A DNA stretch of 52,850 nucleotides from Methanobacteriota archaeon (GTDB lineage: Bacteria > Bacteroidota > Bacteroidia > Flavobacteriales_D > Sanyastnellaceae): NCBI GenBank assembly GCA_002723115.1, contig PBNL01000012.1, positions 1-52,850 on the forward strand, given 5' to 3'. Of this stretch, positions 45,114 through 52,772 are shown one piece after another (position 1 is the stretch's first letter; every line of letters begins with the position of its first letter). The translations under genes were made by a program, and so were the position numbers. The notes beneath the pieces were generated by a model, which was not told the origin of the DNA, did no database searches, and worked only from the letters and a program-made list of their open reading frames with translations.

Positions 45114-45575
45114 CTATTGCTTGAATGGTGGGATGCTTTTAAGGATCTCCACTGGCGAGTTTATATCTGTCGCTAAGGCATAGTGTTGATTTCCATTTGT
45201 TAGAAGGAGGTATGGCACATTTAAGACCAAATTATATCTCGCAGCCTGATCCAAAGTGTCCTGAGACAATTTCACATTTGGCGCCTTACACTCTGCAAGC
45301 AAAACCGGCTGCCCCTCATTATTGTAACAAACTAAATCAGCCCTCTTCTCCACACCATTTAGAGTCAATCTGTGCTCAACAGCCATCAACCCCATTGGGT
45401 AACCCAAACTTCCGCTCAAATACGCGATTAAATGCTGCCTCACCCATTCCTCTGGCTCCAACTTCAACCACTTTCTCCTAACCAAGCACTGAATTTCATC
45501 GTGCTTTTCTCCACTCCTCGCGAGCAAAGTTGGGCGGGGGAAATTTAGTTCAGGTTGATCTGCAATTCTTGACAT
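45114..45575 (-). CDS. Stand-alone HsdR N-terminal-domain nuclease-like protein
   Basis: About 153 residues with the PD-(D/E)XK-type fold of type I restriction R-subunit N-terminal domains: GVEKRADLVCYNN and PVLLAECKAPNVKLSQDTLD supply the D...ExK residues, after VEHRLT (possible motif E). No helicase domain and no hsdM/hsdS genes are nearby, so a standard restriction system is not present. In Bacteroidota this gene often sits divergently next to holA, as here. The start at 45575 (MSRIADQPELNFP) is chosen; an in-frame ATG at 45596 is possible. Confidence 0.8.
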   Translation of the reverse strand: MSRIADQPELNFPRPTLLARSGEKHDEIQCLVRRKWLKLEPEEWVRQHLIAYLSGSLGYPMGLMAVEHRLTLNGVEKRADLVCYNNEGQPVLLAECKAPNVKLSQDTLDQAARYNLVLNVPYLLLTNGNQHYALATDINSPVEILKSIPPFKQ

Positions 45576-45607
45576 GCCGTAAAGGTAGTTATACATAAAT
45601 TAGCACT

Positions 45608-46621
45608 ATGGCGCATCAGCAGATTATCAGGGAGATTAAGGCGGGTAAATTTGAGCCTATTTATGTGCTCCATGGCGATGAGCCTTTTTTCATTGAGGAT
45701 ATAACCCAAACCCTCAAAAAACGCGTCGTCGACGAGGCTTCGAAAGATTTCAATGAAACCATACTCTACGGCCGCGACGTCGAACTCAGCGAAGTCCTAG
45801 CGGCAGCCCGAAGATTTCCGATGATGGCTGAACGCCAGCTAGTCATGGTCAAGGAAGCCCAAGACCTCAAGTGCTGGAGACGCAAGGACGAACTAGCTCA
45901 GCTAGAAGCCTATGCTGAAAATCCGGTTGGGTCTACGGTTCTGGTTTTGGCATATATGAATAAGAAGATCGATGGGAGAATCAAGGCGGTCAAAACCCTG
46001 AGTAAAAATGGCGTTCTATTCCTGAGTGAAAAGGTCCGCGATTACAAACTCGCCCAGTGGATTCAAGGATACTCTCGTGATGAGGGCCTCGATATCGAAC
46101 CCAAAGCAGTTCAGATGCTAGCCGATTATTTGGGCAATGACCTGCGTAAGGTTTGCAATGAACTTACTAAGTTGAAACTCGTGATGAAGGGTGCGAAAGT
46201 GACTTCTGAAGACGTAGAAAAACACATTGGTATCAGTAAGGAGTACAATATTTTCGAACTTCAAAAAGCCCTTGGAACGAAGAATATCGAGAAGGCTACA
46301 CGCATTGTCAATCACTTCGAGGCAAATCCTAAGAACAATCCCATTGCCATGGTAGCTCCTATTTTATTGAGCTATTTTAATAGGGTTTTTGTCTTCCACG
46401 GACTCAAGGATAAAAGTCAATCTTCTGCAGCAAAGGCAATGTCTTGTAGCCCTTACGCAGTAAAGGAATACGCGTCTGCAGCGCGCCTGTATCCACCTGC
46501 TAAAATTGCTAGAATTTTCGGATATTTACGAGAAGCAGATAGAAAGTCAAAGGGGCAAGGGAATGCAACTACAACAGATGGAATGTTGTTGAGAGAAGCT
46601 GTGTTTAAGATTCTACATTAG
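45608..46621 (+). CDS. holA: DNA polymerase III delta subunit (HolA)
   Basis: A 337-residue protein. It opens with KAGKFEPIYVLHGDEPFFIED, the typical start of delta, followed by the AAA+-like region (LPMMAERQLVMVKEA in modified form, residues 75-90) and the collar domain near the C-terminus (GYLREADRKSKGQGNATTTD). HolA opens the beta clamp as part of the clamp loader. The 5' half is richer in G+C than most of the window. Confidence 0.93.
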   Translation: MAHQQIIREIKAGKFEPIYVLHGDEPFFIEDITQTLKKRVVDEASKDFNETILYGRDVELSEVLAAARRFPMMAERQLVMVKEAQDLKCWRRKDELAQLEAYAENPVGSTVLVLAYMNKKIDGRIKAVKTLSKNGVLFLSEKVRDYKLAQWIQGYSRDEGLDIEPKAVQMLADYLGNDLRKVCNELTKLKLVMKGAKVTSEDVEKHIGISKEYNIFELQKALGTKNIEKATRIVNHFEANPKNNPIAMVAPILLSYFNRVFVFHGLKDKSQSSAAKAMSCSPYAVKEYASAARLYPPAKIARIFGYLREADRKSKGQGNATTTDGMLLREAVFKILH

Positions 46622-46663
46622 AGGTGGGATTGAGTTTGGCATTATCTATGCTAAATTGCAAGC

Positions 46664-47830
46664 ATGAAAATTCAGAAGCTATTTAGCGCTGCAGCTGCGG
46701 CATTATTCTTAACCTGCTCAATGAGTCTTGTGGCTCAGGATGATAATCTAGTTCCTAACGGTGGATTCGAAGACACGAACATTAAAAAGCTCAAGTCTTA
46801 CGGTCAGATGGAAGAATTCTGTATGGATTGGTTCGCTGCGACAGATGTGAATGCAGATGTGTTTGGCGAAGGAGCAAAGGGTGATAAGGTGGGTATTCCG
46901 GTAAACAACTACGGTAAGCAAGAGCCTGCTGGAGGATTGTGTTACGCTGGGATCCGTGCTTACTCAAAAGATCCAAAGCTTAAGAGAAATTACCTTGAAG
47001 TAAAACTTCCTCAACCACTTGATAGGGATGTGATGTACTGCGTTTCATTTGATATCAGCTTGGCTGATCTAAGTCGCTATGCAGTAAATGACATCGGTGT
47101 AATAATTAGCGATAGAAAGATCGAACAGCCAAACAATGGAGATATGATCCGCAATGCTGACATCAAGCACAAGACTAATAAAGTATTCCAGTACATGGAA
47201 GGATGGGAGAAGTTTTGCGGTACTTTTGTTGGAACAGGTCAAGAGGAGTACATCTTAATCGGAGGTTTTGGTGGAAGAAATAGTATGGATATTGAAAAGG
47301 TTAGCCGTCCATCAGGCATTTCTGGCGCTGTTGTGAACCACGCTTATTACTACATAGATAACGTGAGCATTGTAGAAATTCAAGCAAAGTCTCAATGCAA
47401 GTGTTCTAAGGCTGATGAAAGAGATATGGATCTTGTTTATGGATCTTCTTCAGTTGTTGATGAGGATATGTCAGACGATGAAAAGATTAAGGCAAGTGTT
47501 GTGTACTTCGCTTTCTTAAAGCGTACTCCTACAGGAGCGGGAAAGACTACCGTGAATACTGTAATTGACGTGTTAAAGGCAAACCCTGACATGACGATCA
47601 ATATTATTGGTCATAGTGATGACGATGAGCGTTCAGAGGGAGCTGTTAATCCTAGATACAAGAGAATAGGTAAGAACAGAGCAGATCAAGTTAGACGTCT
47701 AATGGAAGCAGCTGGAATTGCTTCTGCTAGAATAACTGTAACAGATATGTCTAATATGGATCCTGCAAATACTCGCGACAGCGAAATTAGTAGAGCCCAA
47801 AACAGAAGGGTTACTTTCGAATTGAAATAA
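46664..47830 (+). CDS. Secreted OmpA-family protein with N-terminal jelly-roll-like domain
   Basis: A 388-residue protein: signal peptide ending LVAQ, then LVPNGGFEDTNIK, a common opening of carbohydrate-binding-like jelly-roll domains (residues 28-240), followed by a linker with CKCSKADERD and an OmpA-like C-terminal domain (INIIGHSDDDERSEG and the helix KNRADQVRRLMEAAGI) that may hold the protein to peptidoglycan. It therefore may link the outer layer to the cell wall. It is followed by a bidirectional terminator at 47850. Confidence 0.82.
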   Translation: MKIQKLFSAAAAALFLTCSMSLVAQDDNLVPNGGFEDTNIKKLKSYGQMEEFCMDWFAATDVNADVFGEGAKGDKVGIPVNNYGKQEPAGGLCYAGIRAYSKDPKLKRNYLEVKLPQPLDRDVMYCVSFDISLADLSRYAVNDIGVIISDRKIEQPNNGDMIRNADIKHKTNKVFQYMEGWEKFCGTFVGTGQEEYILIGGFGGRNSMDIEKVSRPSGISGAVVNHAYYYIDNVSIVEIQAKSQCKCSKADERDMDLVYGSSSVVDEDMSDDEKIKASVVYFAFLKRTPTGAGKTTVNTVIDVLKANPDMTINIIGHSDDDERSEGAVNPRYKRIGKNRADQVRRLMEAAGIASARITVTDMSNMDPANTRDSEISRAQNRRVTFELK

Positions 47831-47849
47831 TCTCTGTAGATTGATTTTG

Positions 47850-47874
47850 AAAAAGCCACTTCGGTGGCTTTTTT
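47850..47874. terminator. Bidirectional intrinsic terminator
   Basis: AAGCCAC and GTGGCTT close a UUCG tetraloop hairpin, with A tract before and T tract after. It lies between the convergent OmpA-like and MFS genes and can stop both. Confidence 0.93.
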
Positions 47875-47895
47875 CATGCATGTAATTTCACAAAA

Positions 47896-49200
47896 CTAGT
47901 AGTGAACCTTGATGCGGTACTCACGTGGCACAAGCATCATAGCTATGTATGCAATTGTGAAAAGGATAATCATAGCAAGAACTGAATTGTGCATAGAACC
48001 GGTGATACCCTCAATGTATCCCCATCCAAACATGCCAATTATCAATCCCCCTTTTTCAAGCACTTCGTAGAAACTGAAGTAAGACGCAGGATCGTCTGTA
48101 TCTGGGAGAATTTTAGAATAGGTAGCTCTGTTGAGGCTTTGGGTTCCGCCCATCAAGAATCCAATTCCACCAGCAACAAAGTAGAATCCAATTTTATTTG
48201 TTGCAAAGAAGTAGGCACAAAGGCACAGTAATGCCCAACCGATTATACACGCAATAAGTGCTCTAATATTTCCAATGTTCTTACTCAATGCACTTACTCC
48301 AAAAGCGCCTGGTATTGCGAGGAAATTAACCACGAAAATGGTTATGATTAATTCTGAATCAGATAACCGCACTTCTTTAATCCCAAAGCTAGAAGCCATC
48401 AACATAATGGTTTGGATTGCCATACTCATAATGAAGAAGGCAAATAGATATCTGGTCAAATGCTTGGTGCCTTTCAAATCCCTAGCAACACCTCTAAGCT
48501 CTTTAAATCCCTGCAGTAAAATGTTGCCTTGTAAGTCTTTTTTCTCAATATCTGGAAGTGCATTGAATGTGACATGAGCAAACCCAAACCACCAAATGCC
48601 CACCAAAACAAATGAGAATGTCGTCATATGTGGGCCAATCCCCATGATCATTCCAGAGCATATAACTAGAATAATAAGTGAACTCCAATAGCCCATTGCA
48701 TAACCTCTAGCGCTCAATCTGTCGTGTTCTTCTCTAGGTGCTATTTCAGGTAAATATGCATTGTAAAATCCAACTGACCCCCAGAATCCCAAGCTTGCTA
48801 AGAAGAAAGGAATCATGCTTAGTTCAAGCTGATCTGCGTCAAACCAATAAAGGCCAATGCACCCTGCTGATCCCATGTAGCAAAATATCTTAAGGAAGAA
48901 CTTTTTCTTTCCTGCAAAATCAGCCATTCCACTCAGTAGTGGACTAAGAATGATCACTGCTACGAAACTAGCGGCAAGCACGTAGCTATAAAGTTCAGTG
49001 TTTATGAATTCTCTTCCAAAAAAGGTCACTACGTCGTCAACGACCATCCCGTTTTCATCCTTGGTTGTTGTAACGGCATTGTAGAAAATCGGAAATATCG
49101 CAGTCGTAATTACTAGTGAGTAAACGTTGTTAGCCCAATCGTAAACAGCCCATCCCCACTTTACTCTTTCGTCACCTGTTTTGTTGAGAAGTTGAAACAT
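47896..49200 (-). CDS. MFS transporter of the UMF1 type
   Basis: A 434-residue membrane protein with about eleven to twelve helices. The N-terminus KWGWAVYDWANNVYSLVITT and the SPLLSGMADFAGKKKFFLK loop are typical of UMF1 (vacuole-related, BtlA-like) major facilitator proteins, as is the later GGTQSLNRATYSKILPDTDD. Substrates are unclear (amino acids or lipids have been proposed for relatives). It is divergent from the L-2-hydroxyglutarate oxidase gene by 42 bases. Confidence 0.88.
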   Translation of the reverse strand: MFQLLNKTGDERVKWGWAVYDWANNVYSLVITTAIFPIFYNAVTTTKDENGMVVDDVVTFFGREFINTELYSYVLAASFVAVIILSPLLSGMADFAGKKKFFLKIFCYMGSAGCIGLYWFDADQLELSMIPFFLASLGFWGSVGFYNAYLPEIAPREEHDRLSARGYAMGYWSSLIILVICSGMIMGIGPHMTTFSFVLVGIWWFGFAHVTFNALPDIEKKDLQGNILLQGFKELRGVARDLKGTKHLTRYLFAFFIMSMAIQTIMLMASSFGIKEVRLSDSELIITIFVVNFLAIPGAFGVSALSKNIGNIRALIACIIGWALLCLCAYFFATNKIGFYFVAGGIGFLMGGTQSLNRATYSKILPDTDDPASYFSFYEVLEKGGLIIGMFGWGYIEGITGSMHNSVLAMIILFTIAYIAMMLVPREYRIKVHY

Positions 49201-49242
49201 GTTGCCAAGATAAGTGATGAGGTGGGATTACCTTTGTGGACG

Positions 49243-50451
49243 ATGAATAATTATGATGTAATTGTTGTTGGCGGCGGTATAGTTGGAGCTGCAACGTTCT
49301 ATAAAATGCAGAAAAGGTTTCCAGATAAAACCATGCTTCTCATTGATAAAATGGATAAGCTGGCTGACCACCAAACTGGTAATAATTCTGGAGTTATTCA
49401 TTCGGGTTTGTACTACAAGCCTGGGTCTCTTAAAGCGGACAATTGCGTGCGCGGTAGGAGGGCGCTTGTGAAGTTTGCTAAGGAGTACAATGTGCCACAC
49501 GATGTTTGCGGTAAGGTTGTAGTGGCAGCAGATGAAAGTGAAATGCCAAGGCTTGATAAGATTCATGGAATTGGTATGCAAAACGAGATCGAGGGACTCG
49601 AAAAAATTTCAGTTGAGCAACTCACTGACATTGAGCCTCATTGTAAGGGTGTTGGAGCTCTTTGGGTTCCTTGTACAGGTATTATAGATTTCAGAGCTGC
49701 TACTGAGAAAATGGTGGAAGTGGGACTGGGTATCCAGGCAAAGTCAGCAGTGCATTTGAGCGAGGAGGTTTTAGATTTTGAGACCGATGGAGATGCGACT
49801 GTGGTGAAAACAAATAAGAGGTCTTACAGAGCGGATAAGCTTATCGTATGTGGTGGTCTTCAAGCCGATAGACTCGCTAGAAAAGACGGTGTAAAACTCA
49901 AGGAGAGAGTTGTAGGATTCCGTGGTGATTACTACGAACTAAATGACCATGCTAAACACAAGGTTCGCAACCTCATTTACCCCGTTCCCAACCCTGATTT
50001 TCCATTCTTAGGAGTTCACTTTACTCGAATGACTAACGGCGAAATCGAATGCGGCCCTAATGCAGTTTTCACTTTCAAAAGAGAGGGTTACGGAAAGACT
50101 GATTTCAACCTTAGGGACACTGTTGACGCTCTTGGTTACTCTGGAACTTGGAAGTTGTTCTTCAACAATATGTCGTTTGGTATAAATGAATACAGAAGAG
50201 CCTTCAGCAAGAGGCTATTCTTAACGACTCTTCAGCGACTAGTTCCGTCGTTAACCATGGATGATATTCGTCCTGGAAGGTCTGGTGTGAGGGCATTGCT
50301 TCTAAACACTGCTGGTGATACTAGAGATGACTTCAGAATAGAAACTACTGACCGAAGTATACACGTGCTTAATGCGCCTTCGCCTGCTGCGACTGCTTCA
50401 CTTGCTATAGGTGATTACGTTGCTGATAGATTTGCTGAGAATTTCAGCTAG
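49243..50451 (+). CDS. lhgO: L-2-hydroxyglutarate oxidase
   Basis: A 402-residue FAD enzyme. VIVVGGGIVGAATF binds ADP, NNSGVIHSGLYYKPGSLKA is the family signature, and later FLGVHFTRMTNGEIECGPNA and IRPGRSGVRALL are conserved. It oxidises L-2-hydroxyglutarate to 2-oxoglutarate, passing electrons to the membrane quinone pool or to O2. An upstream TTG 51 bases earlier overlaps the divergent MFS gene and is not used. It stands as a single gene and ends 3 bases before the convergent lipoprotein gene. Confidence 0.93.
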   Translation: MNNYDVIVVGGGIVGAATFYKMQKRFPDKTMLLIDKMDKLADHQTGNNSGVIHSGLYYKPGSLKADNCVRGRRALVKFAKEYNVPHDVCGKVVVAADESEMPRLDKIHGIGMQNEIEGLEKISVEQLTDIEPHCKGVGALWVPCTGIIDFRAATEKMVEVGLGIQAKSAVHLSEEVLDFETDGDATVVKTNKRSYRADKLIVCGGLQADRLARKDGVKLKERVVGFRGDYYELNDHAKHKVRNLIYPVPNPDFPFLGVHFTRMTNGEIECGPNAVFTFKREGYGKTDFNLRDTVDALGYSGTWKLFFNNMSFGINEYRRAFSKRLFLTTLQRLVPSLTMDDIRPGRSGVRALLLNTAGDTRDDFRIETTDRSIHVLNAPSPAATASLAIGDYVADRFAENFS

Positions 50452-50454
50452 CCT

Positions 50455-50799
50455 CTAATTAATCGTAAAGGTGTGGGTGTCTCCACAAACTAACTCTACT
50501 GATGCATCCCAGTCTGGGTTTAAGTCACACCCTATCTGCTCTAAAGTCGTAAGTTGATCGTTCAGGTAAGCGTCTGAATTACAGTTTGCGCTTAAGTCGT
50601 ACGAGCCTGAAAATAGAGTAACCTCTATGCTTTGATTGCCCAAAACGTGTCTTACGTCTCCATCTGTAATGGTCACATCGCAATTACAGTAACCATCATT
50701 TACGAATGTGATTACAGGTCTCTCTCCTGGGCAAAGATCACATGAGTGAAATGCAATTGCTAAAATTGCTAATAGGGTTGCGTTCTTGATGAAGTTCAT
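50455..50799 (-). CDS. Small Cys-rich lipoprotein, unknown function
   Basis: A 114-residue protein with a lipoprotein signal (lipobox AFHSC, lipidated C20) and a mature part with several cysteines (CPGERP, YCNCDV, NCNSDAY, IGCDLNP, LVCGDT), suggesting disulphides outside the cytoplasm. The beta-rich look and the HTFTIN end give no family. It is transcribed alone; a hairpin lies upstream at 50836-50868. Confidence 0.65.
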   Translation of the reverse strand: MNFIKNATLLAILAIAFHSCDLCPGERPVITFVNDGYCNCDVTITDGDVRHVLGNQSIEVTLFSGSYDLSANCNSDAYLNDQLTTLEQIGCDLNPDWDASVELVCGDTHTFTIN

Positions 50800-50835
50800 T
50801 TCTGGGCAGTATAGGTGCGAATAAGAAGCTAAAAT

Positions 50836-50868
50836 TAATCCCTCGAATCGCTGTGATTTGAGGGATTA
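50836..50868 (-). terminator. Hairpin with A/T-rich tail, possible terminator of the SRPBCC gene
   Basis: TAATCCCTC pairs with GAGGGATTA, with a further AATC/GATT inner pair after a G-T step, and on the minus strand is followed by ATTTT. It lies 37 bases after the end of the SRPBCC gene and before the small lipoprotein gene. Confidence 0.5.
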
Positions 50869-50905
50869 GAAGTAGTTCTCAACTAATAACGTGTTAATAG
50901 CGAGG

Positions 50906-51419
50906 TTATTTCTCTATCATTTCTTTTAATAAATCGTAGTTCTTTTGAGATTGCTCCTGCATTGCACTTTTCATGAGGTAGAACATAGAACAGTAGAATG
51001 TGCTAGTACCCTCATTATATGTATGCGTTGTTATTGTACATGGATTGCTTCCCTCGAACAGCACTTGTACAGTTCCATTGAAAAAATCTGTTTCCATATC
51101 AAAGGTGAATTCTTCGTTCTCCTTGAATACGGTTAGTGTTTCTACAAATTCAATTCCCTGTCCTTCGTTTTCAAATTTCATCAGAAACTTTGATCCTGGC
51201 TTATGCGGCTCACCTTCTAAAAATCTCATACCCCTGATAACCTATTAACCATTCGTGTGCTCTACTCTCGTCTGTAAACGCTGCGAATGCTTCTTCTAAT
51301 GTGCAATCGATTTCAATTGAGTTAGTATAAGAATAACTTGGGTGGAGTAGTCCTATGCTGAAGAAGCCCAAAAGAACTACAACAACTGTCAGTAGAAAAT
51401 ATTTAAGTACTTTTTTCAT
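50906..51419 (-). pseudogene. SRPBCC-domain membrane-anchored protein, broken by a frameshift
   Basis: Two overlapping minus-strand frames (51419-51210 and 51229-50906) together make one SRPBCC (polyketide-cyclase-like) protein. The first gives a membrane anchor (residues 5-25) and the start of the fold, EIDCTLEEAFAAFTDES, then ends shortly after GYQGYEI. Removing one base from the T5 tract (+ strand A at 51219-51223) restores GYEILEGEPHKPGSKFLMKF and an unbroken 170-residue chain. This is either a real inactivating change or a homopolymer sequencing error. The family binds hydrophobic ligands; the substrate is unknown. Confidence 0.75.
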
Positions 51420-51455
51420 GATTCAAGAGTTACGTAAATGTAGTAATTTGGTTCG

Positions 51456-52283
51456 ATGAGATTTATTTTAAGTATTGCATTTTCTCTTTGTGTAGGTTTT
51501 ACTTCTTGTCGAAAGGATGAAATTAATTCTGGCAATGATCCCAATTTTACGATTGTTGCCCACGAAGATGATGGGTTTGACAACTTTAATAGGAAGGTGG
51601 TTGTTTTTGGTATTCCTATTTATGCCAAAAAGAGAGTGGAGGACGATAGACTTCTACATGCGGCTAATATTCTAGCTCAGTACCTAGATAATGACGAGGA
51701 TGGGGTAGTGGATAATCAGCTTGTTCTCGATGCAATGCTAGATGTGAATGCATTTATGGTGATGTGGAAAAACCAAACAGATTTGATCTTGATGTCACCT
51801 CCTGATGATATGGTAGGCCAAGATTTAGGTAATGACGAGACGATTATCGATTGGTATAGTAATGGCCAGCAAGGTCAGTTTGACGCCTCATTAGAGGAGG
51901 TGCTTCATATTATTACTCACGCTGGATATGCGAATGCTTATCCAGAGATTTTTGGTGAGGAAGAAGGTAGCTCGCTTTGCGATGCGATGGACATTGCTCG
52001 TGGTGGCCAGTTTTTTGAAATTCCGGGAGATTATCCCGATGAGGCTTGGTACCACTATGATGATGAGACCTGTGACTATGGCTGTATGGCCACGGAATAT
52101 ATTTACTGGGCTCTGACTTCGATTCTAGGAGCTCAGGAGTCTAGGGCTGATGAAATTAATCACGAGTGGGAGCTACATACTGCTGAGTTGGTTGAGAGTA
52201 CGGATGTGGCGGTGTATGAGTTGTTGACGGCTGAAGAGTATGCCTTCCCGACTGTACTTCCGGATGGTGGGTATATGGATTAG
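51456..52283 (+). CDS. Secreted lipoprotein of unknown function with an EEVLH motif
   Basis: A 275-residue protein with a lipobox (GFTSC, lipidated C18). The segment YLDNDEDGVVDN (about 88-99) resembles a calcium-binding EF loop. Near residue 148 the motif LEEVLHIITHAGYANAYP has glutamates and two histidines but not a standard HExxH. Three cysteines and the AMDIARGGQF and MATEYIYWALTSILGAQ segments follow. It looks like a globular extracellular protein, perhaps enzymatic, but I recognise no family. The start (ATG 51456) is the first after the broken gene and is 36 bases from the divergent SRPBCC start. Confidence 0.65.
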   Translation: MRFILSIAFSLCVGFTSCRKDEINSGNDPNFTIVAHEDDGFDNFNRKVVVFGIPIYAKKRVEDDRLLHAANILAQYLDNDEDGVVDNQLVLDAMLDVNAFMVMWKNQTDLILMSPPDDMVGQDLGNDETIIDWYSNGQQGQFDASLEEVLHIITHAGYANAYPEIFGEEEGSSLCDAMDIARGGQFFEIPGDYPDEAWYHYDDETCDYGCMATEYIYWALTSILGAQESRADEINHEWELHTAELVESTDVAVYELLTAEEYAFPTVLPDGGYMD

Positions 52284-52327
52284 GGGGGATTACTCGCTTC
52301 GCTCGTGATCCTGCATTGGGGGTGCTT

Positions 52328-52448
52328 CGAAAGAAAGCCGACCTGTGCTTTGCACAGATCTCACCTTTTTTTATTCTTCCTTTTAAAAAAGCAAGCTTTT
52401 TACAATCCAGAATAAAAAAAGCCGACTCATTGAGTCGGCTTTCTTTCG
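52328..52448. repeat. Nested-palindrome element 1 (3' of tRNA-Pro)
   Basis: Outer arms CGAAAGAAAGCCGAC (52328-52342) and GTCGGCTTTCTTTCG (52434-52448) are perfect inverted copies, 121 bases across. Inside are CTGTGCTTTGCACAG (52343-52357), CTTTTTTTATTC / GAATAAAAAAAG (52365-52376 and 52410-52421) and AAAAAGC-AA-GCTTTTT (52386-52401). On the minus strand the element begins exactly at the tRNA-Pro 3' end; its first arm can also pair locally to make the tRNA terminator (52419-52442). See the related element at 52636. Confidence 0.8.
52419..52442. terminator. Terminator of tRNA-Pro (part of palindrome element 1)
   Basis: AAGCCGACTCA pairs with TGAGTCGGCTT in an 11-bp stem with a minimal loop, followed on the minus strand by TTTTTTT and on the plus strand by TCTTTC. 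It starts 7 bases from the tRNA-Pro 3' end. Confidence 0.88.
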
Positions 52449-52523
52449 TCGGGGCGGCAGGATTCGAACCTGCGATCTCCTGGTCCCAAACCAGGCGCCT
52501 TAACCGGGCTGGGCCACGCCCCG
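52449..52523 (-). tRNA. tRNA-Pro (anticodon TGG)
   Basis: A 75-base cloverleaf on the minus strand: acceptor CGGGGCG/CGCCCCG, anticodon stem CCTGG/CCAGG with loop TTTGGGA (anticodon TGG), and T-arm GCAGG-TTCGAAT-CCTGC. The discriminator base is A and CCA is not encoded. It reads CCA and, by wobble, other proline codons. Confidence 0.95.
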
Positions 52524-52635
52524 ATCGTTTAAAGCGGTGGCAAATATACGTCCTTTCTTTCTATCGCAAAGTTTTGGGTTGATTTTTAATTTAGAATCTT
52601 GACCGAGATTATAGATCTCGTAAATGGGTGTGCTT

Positions 52636-52771
52636 ACAAAACAAAAAGACGAGCTTCGCTCTGCTCACCTCTTGTTTTTAATGCATTCAATCTTCTCCTC
52701 AAAGCCTTTGGCTTTATTCGAATCTTTCTGCATTAAAAACGCCCGCTATTGCAGGCGTCTTTTTGTTTTGT
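52636..52771. repeat. Nested-palindrome element 2 (3' of tRNA-Ser)
   Basis: Outer arms ACAAAACAAAAAGACG (52636-52651) and CGTCTTTTTGTTTTGT (52756-52771) are perfect inverted copies, 136 bases across. Inside are GAGC...GCTC, TTTTTAATGCA / TGCATTAAAAA (52675-52685 and 52729-52739), and AAAGCC-TTT-GGCTTT (52701-52715). The left part shares the phrase CTCACCT and the order of stems with element 1. The 52742-52762 hairpin acts as the tRNA-Ser terminator. No gene is seen between the tRNAs. Confidence 0.8.
52735..52762 (-). terminator. Terminator of tRNA-Ser (part of palindrome element 2)
   Basis: On the minus strand ACGCC-T-GC and GC-G-GGCGT form a hairpin with one mismatch and an AATA loop, followed by TTTTAA. 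It starts about 10 bases past the tRNA-Ser 3' end. Confidence 0.75.
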
Positions 52772-52772
52772 G

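Noticed and set aside
45114..45575. Type I restriction-modification system.
   Set aside because: Only the N-terminal nuclease-like domain is present; no helicase, hsdM or hsdS is in the window.
51210..51240. prfB-like programmed +1 frameshift at AGG-TGA in the SRPBCC gene.
   Set aside because: The family-like sequence is lost before the TGA, and removal of one base from the T5 tract restores it better; the AGGGG stretch is too far from the stop codon.
52284..52327. Short hairpin around CTCGCTTCGCTCG after the last lipoprotein gene.
   Set aside because: No T tract follows on the plus strand and the stem is short; it could be a REP-like remnant but cannot be supported from one copy.
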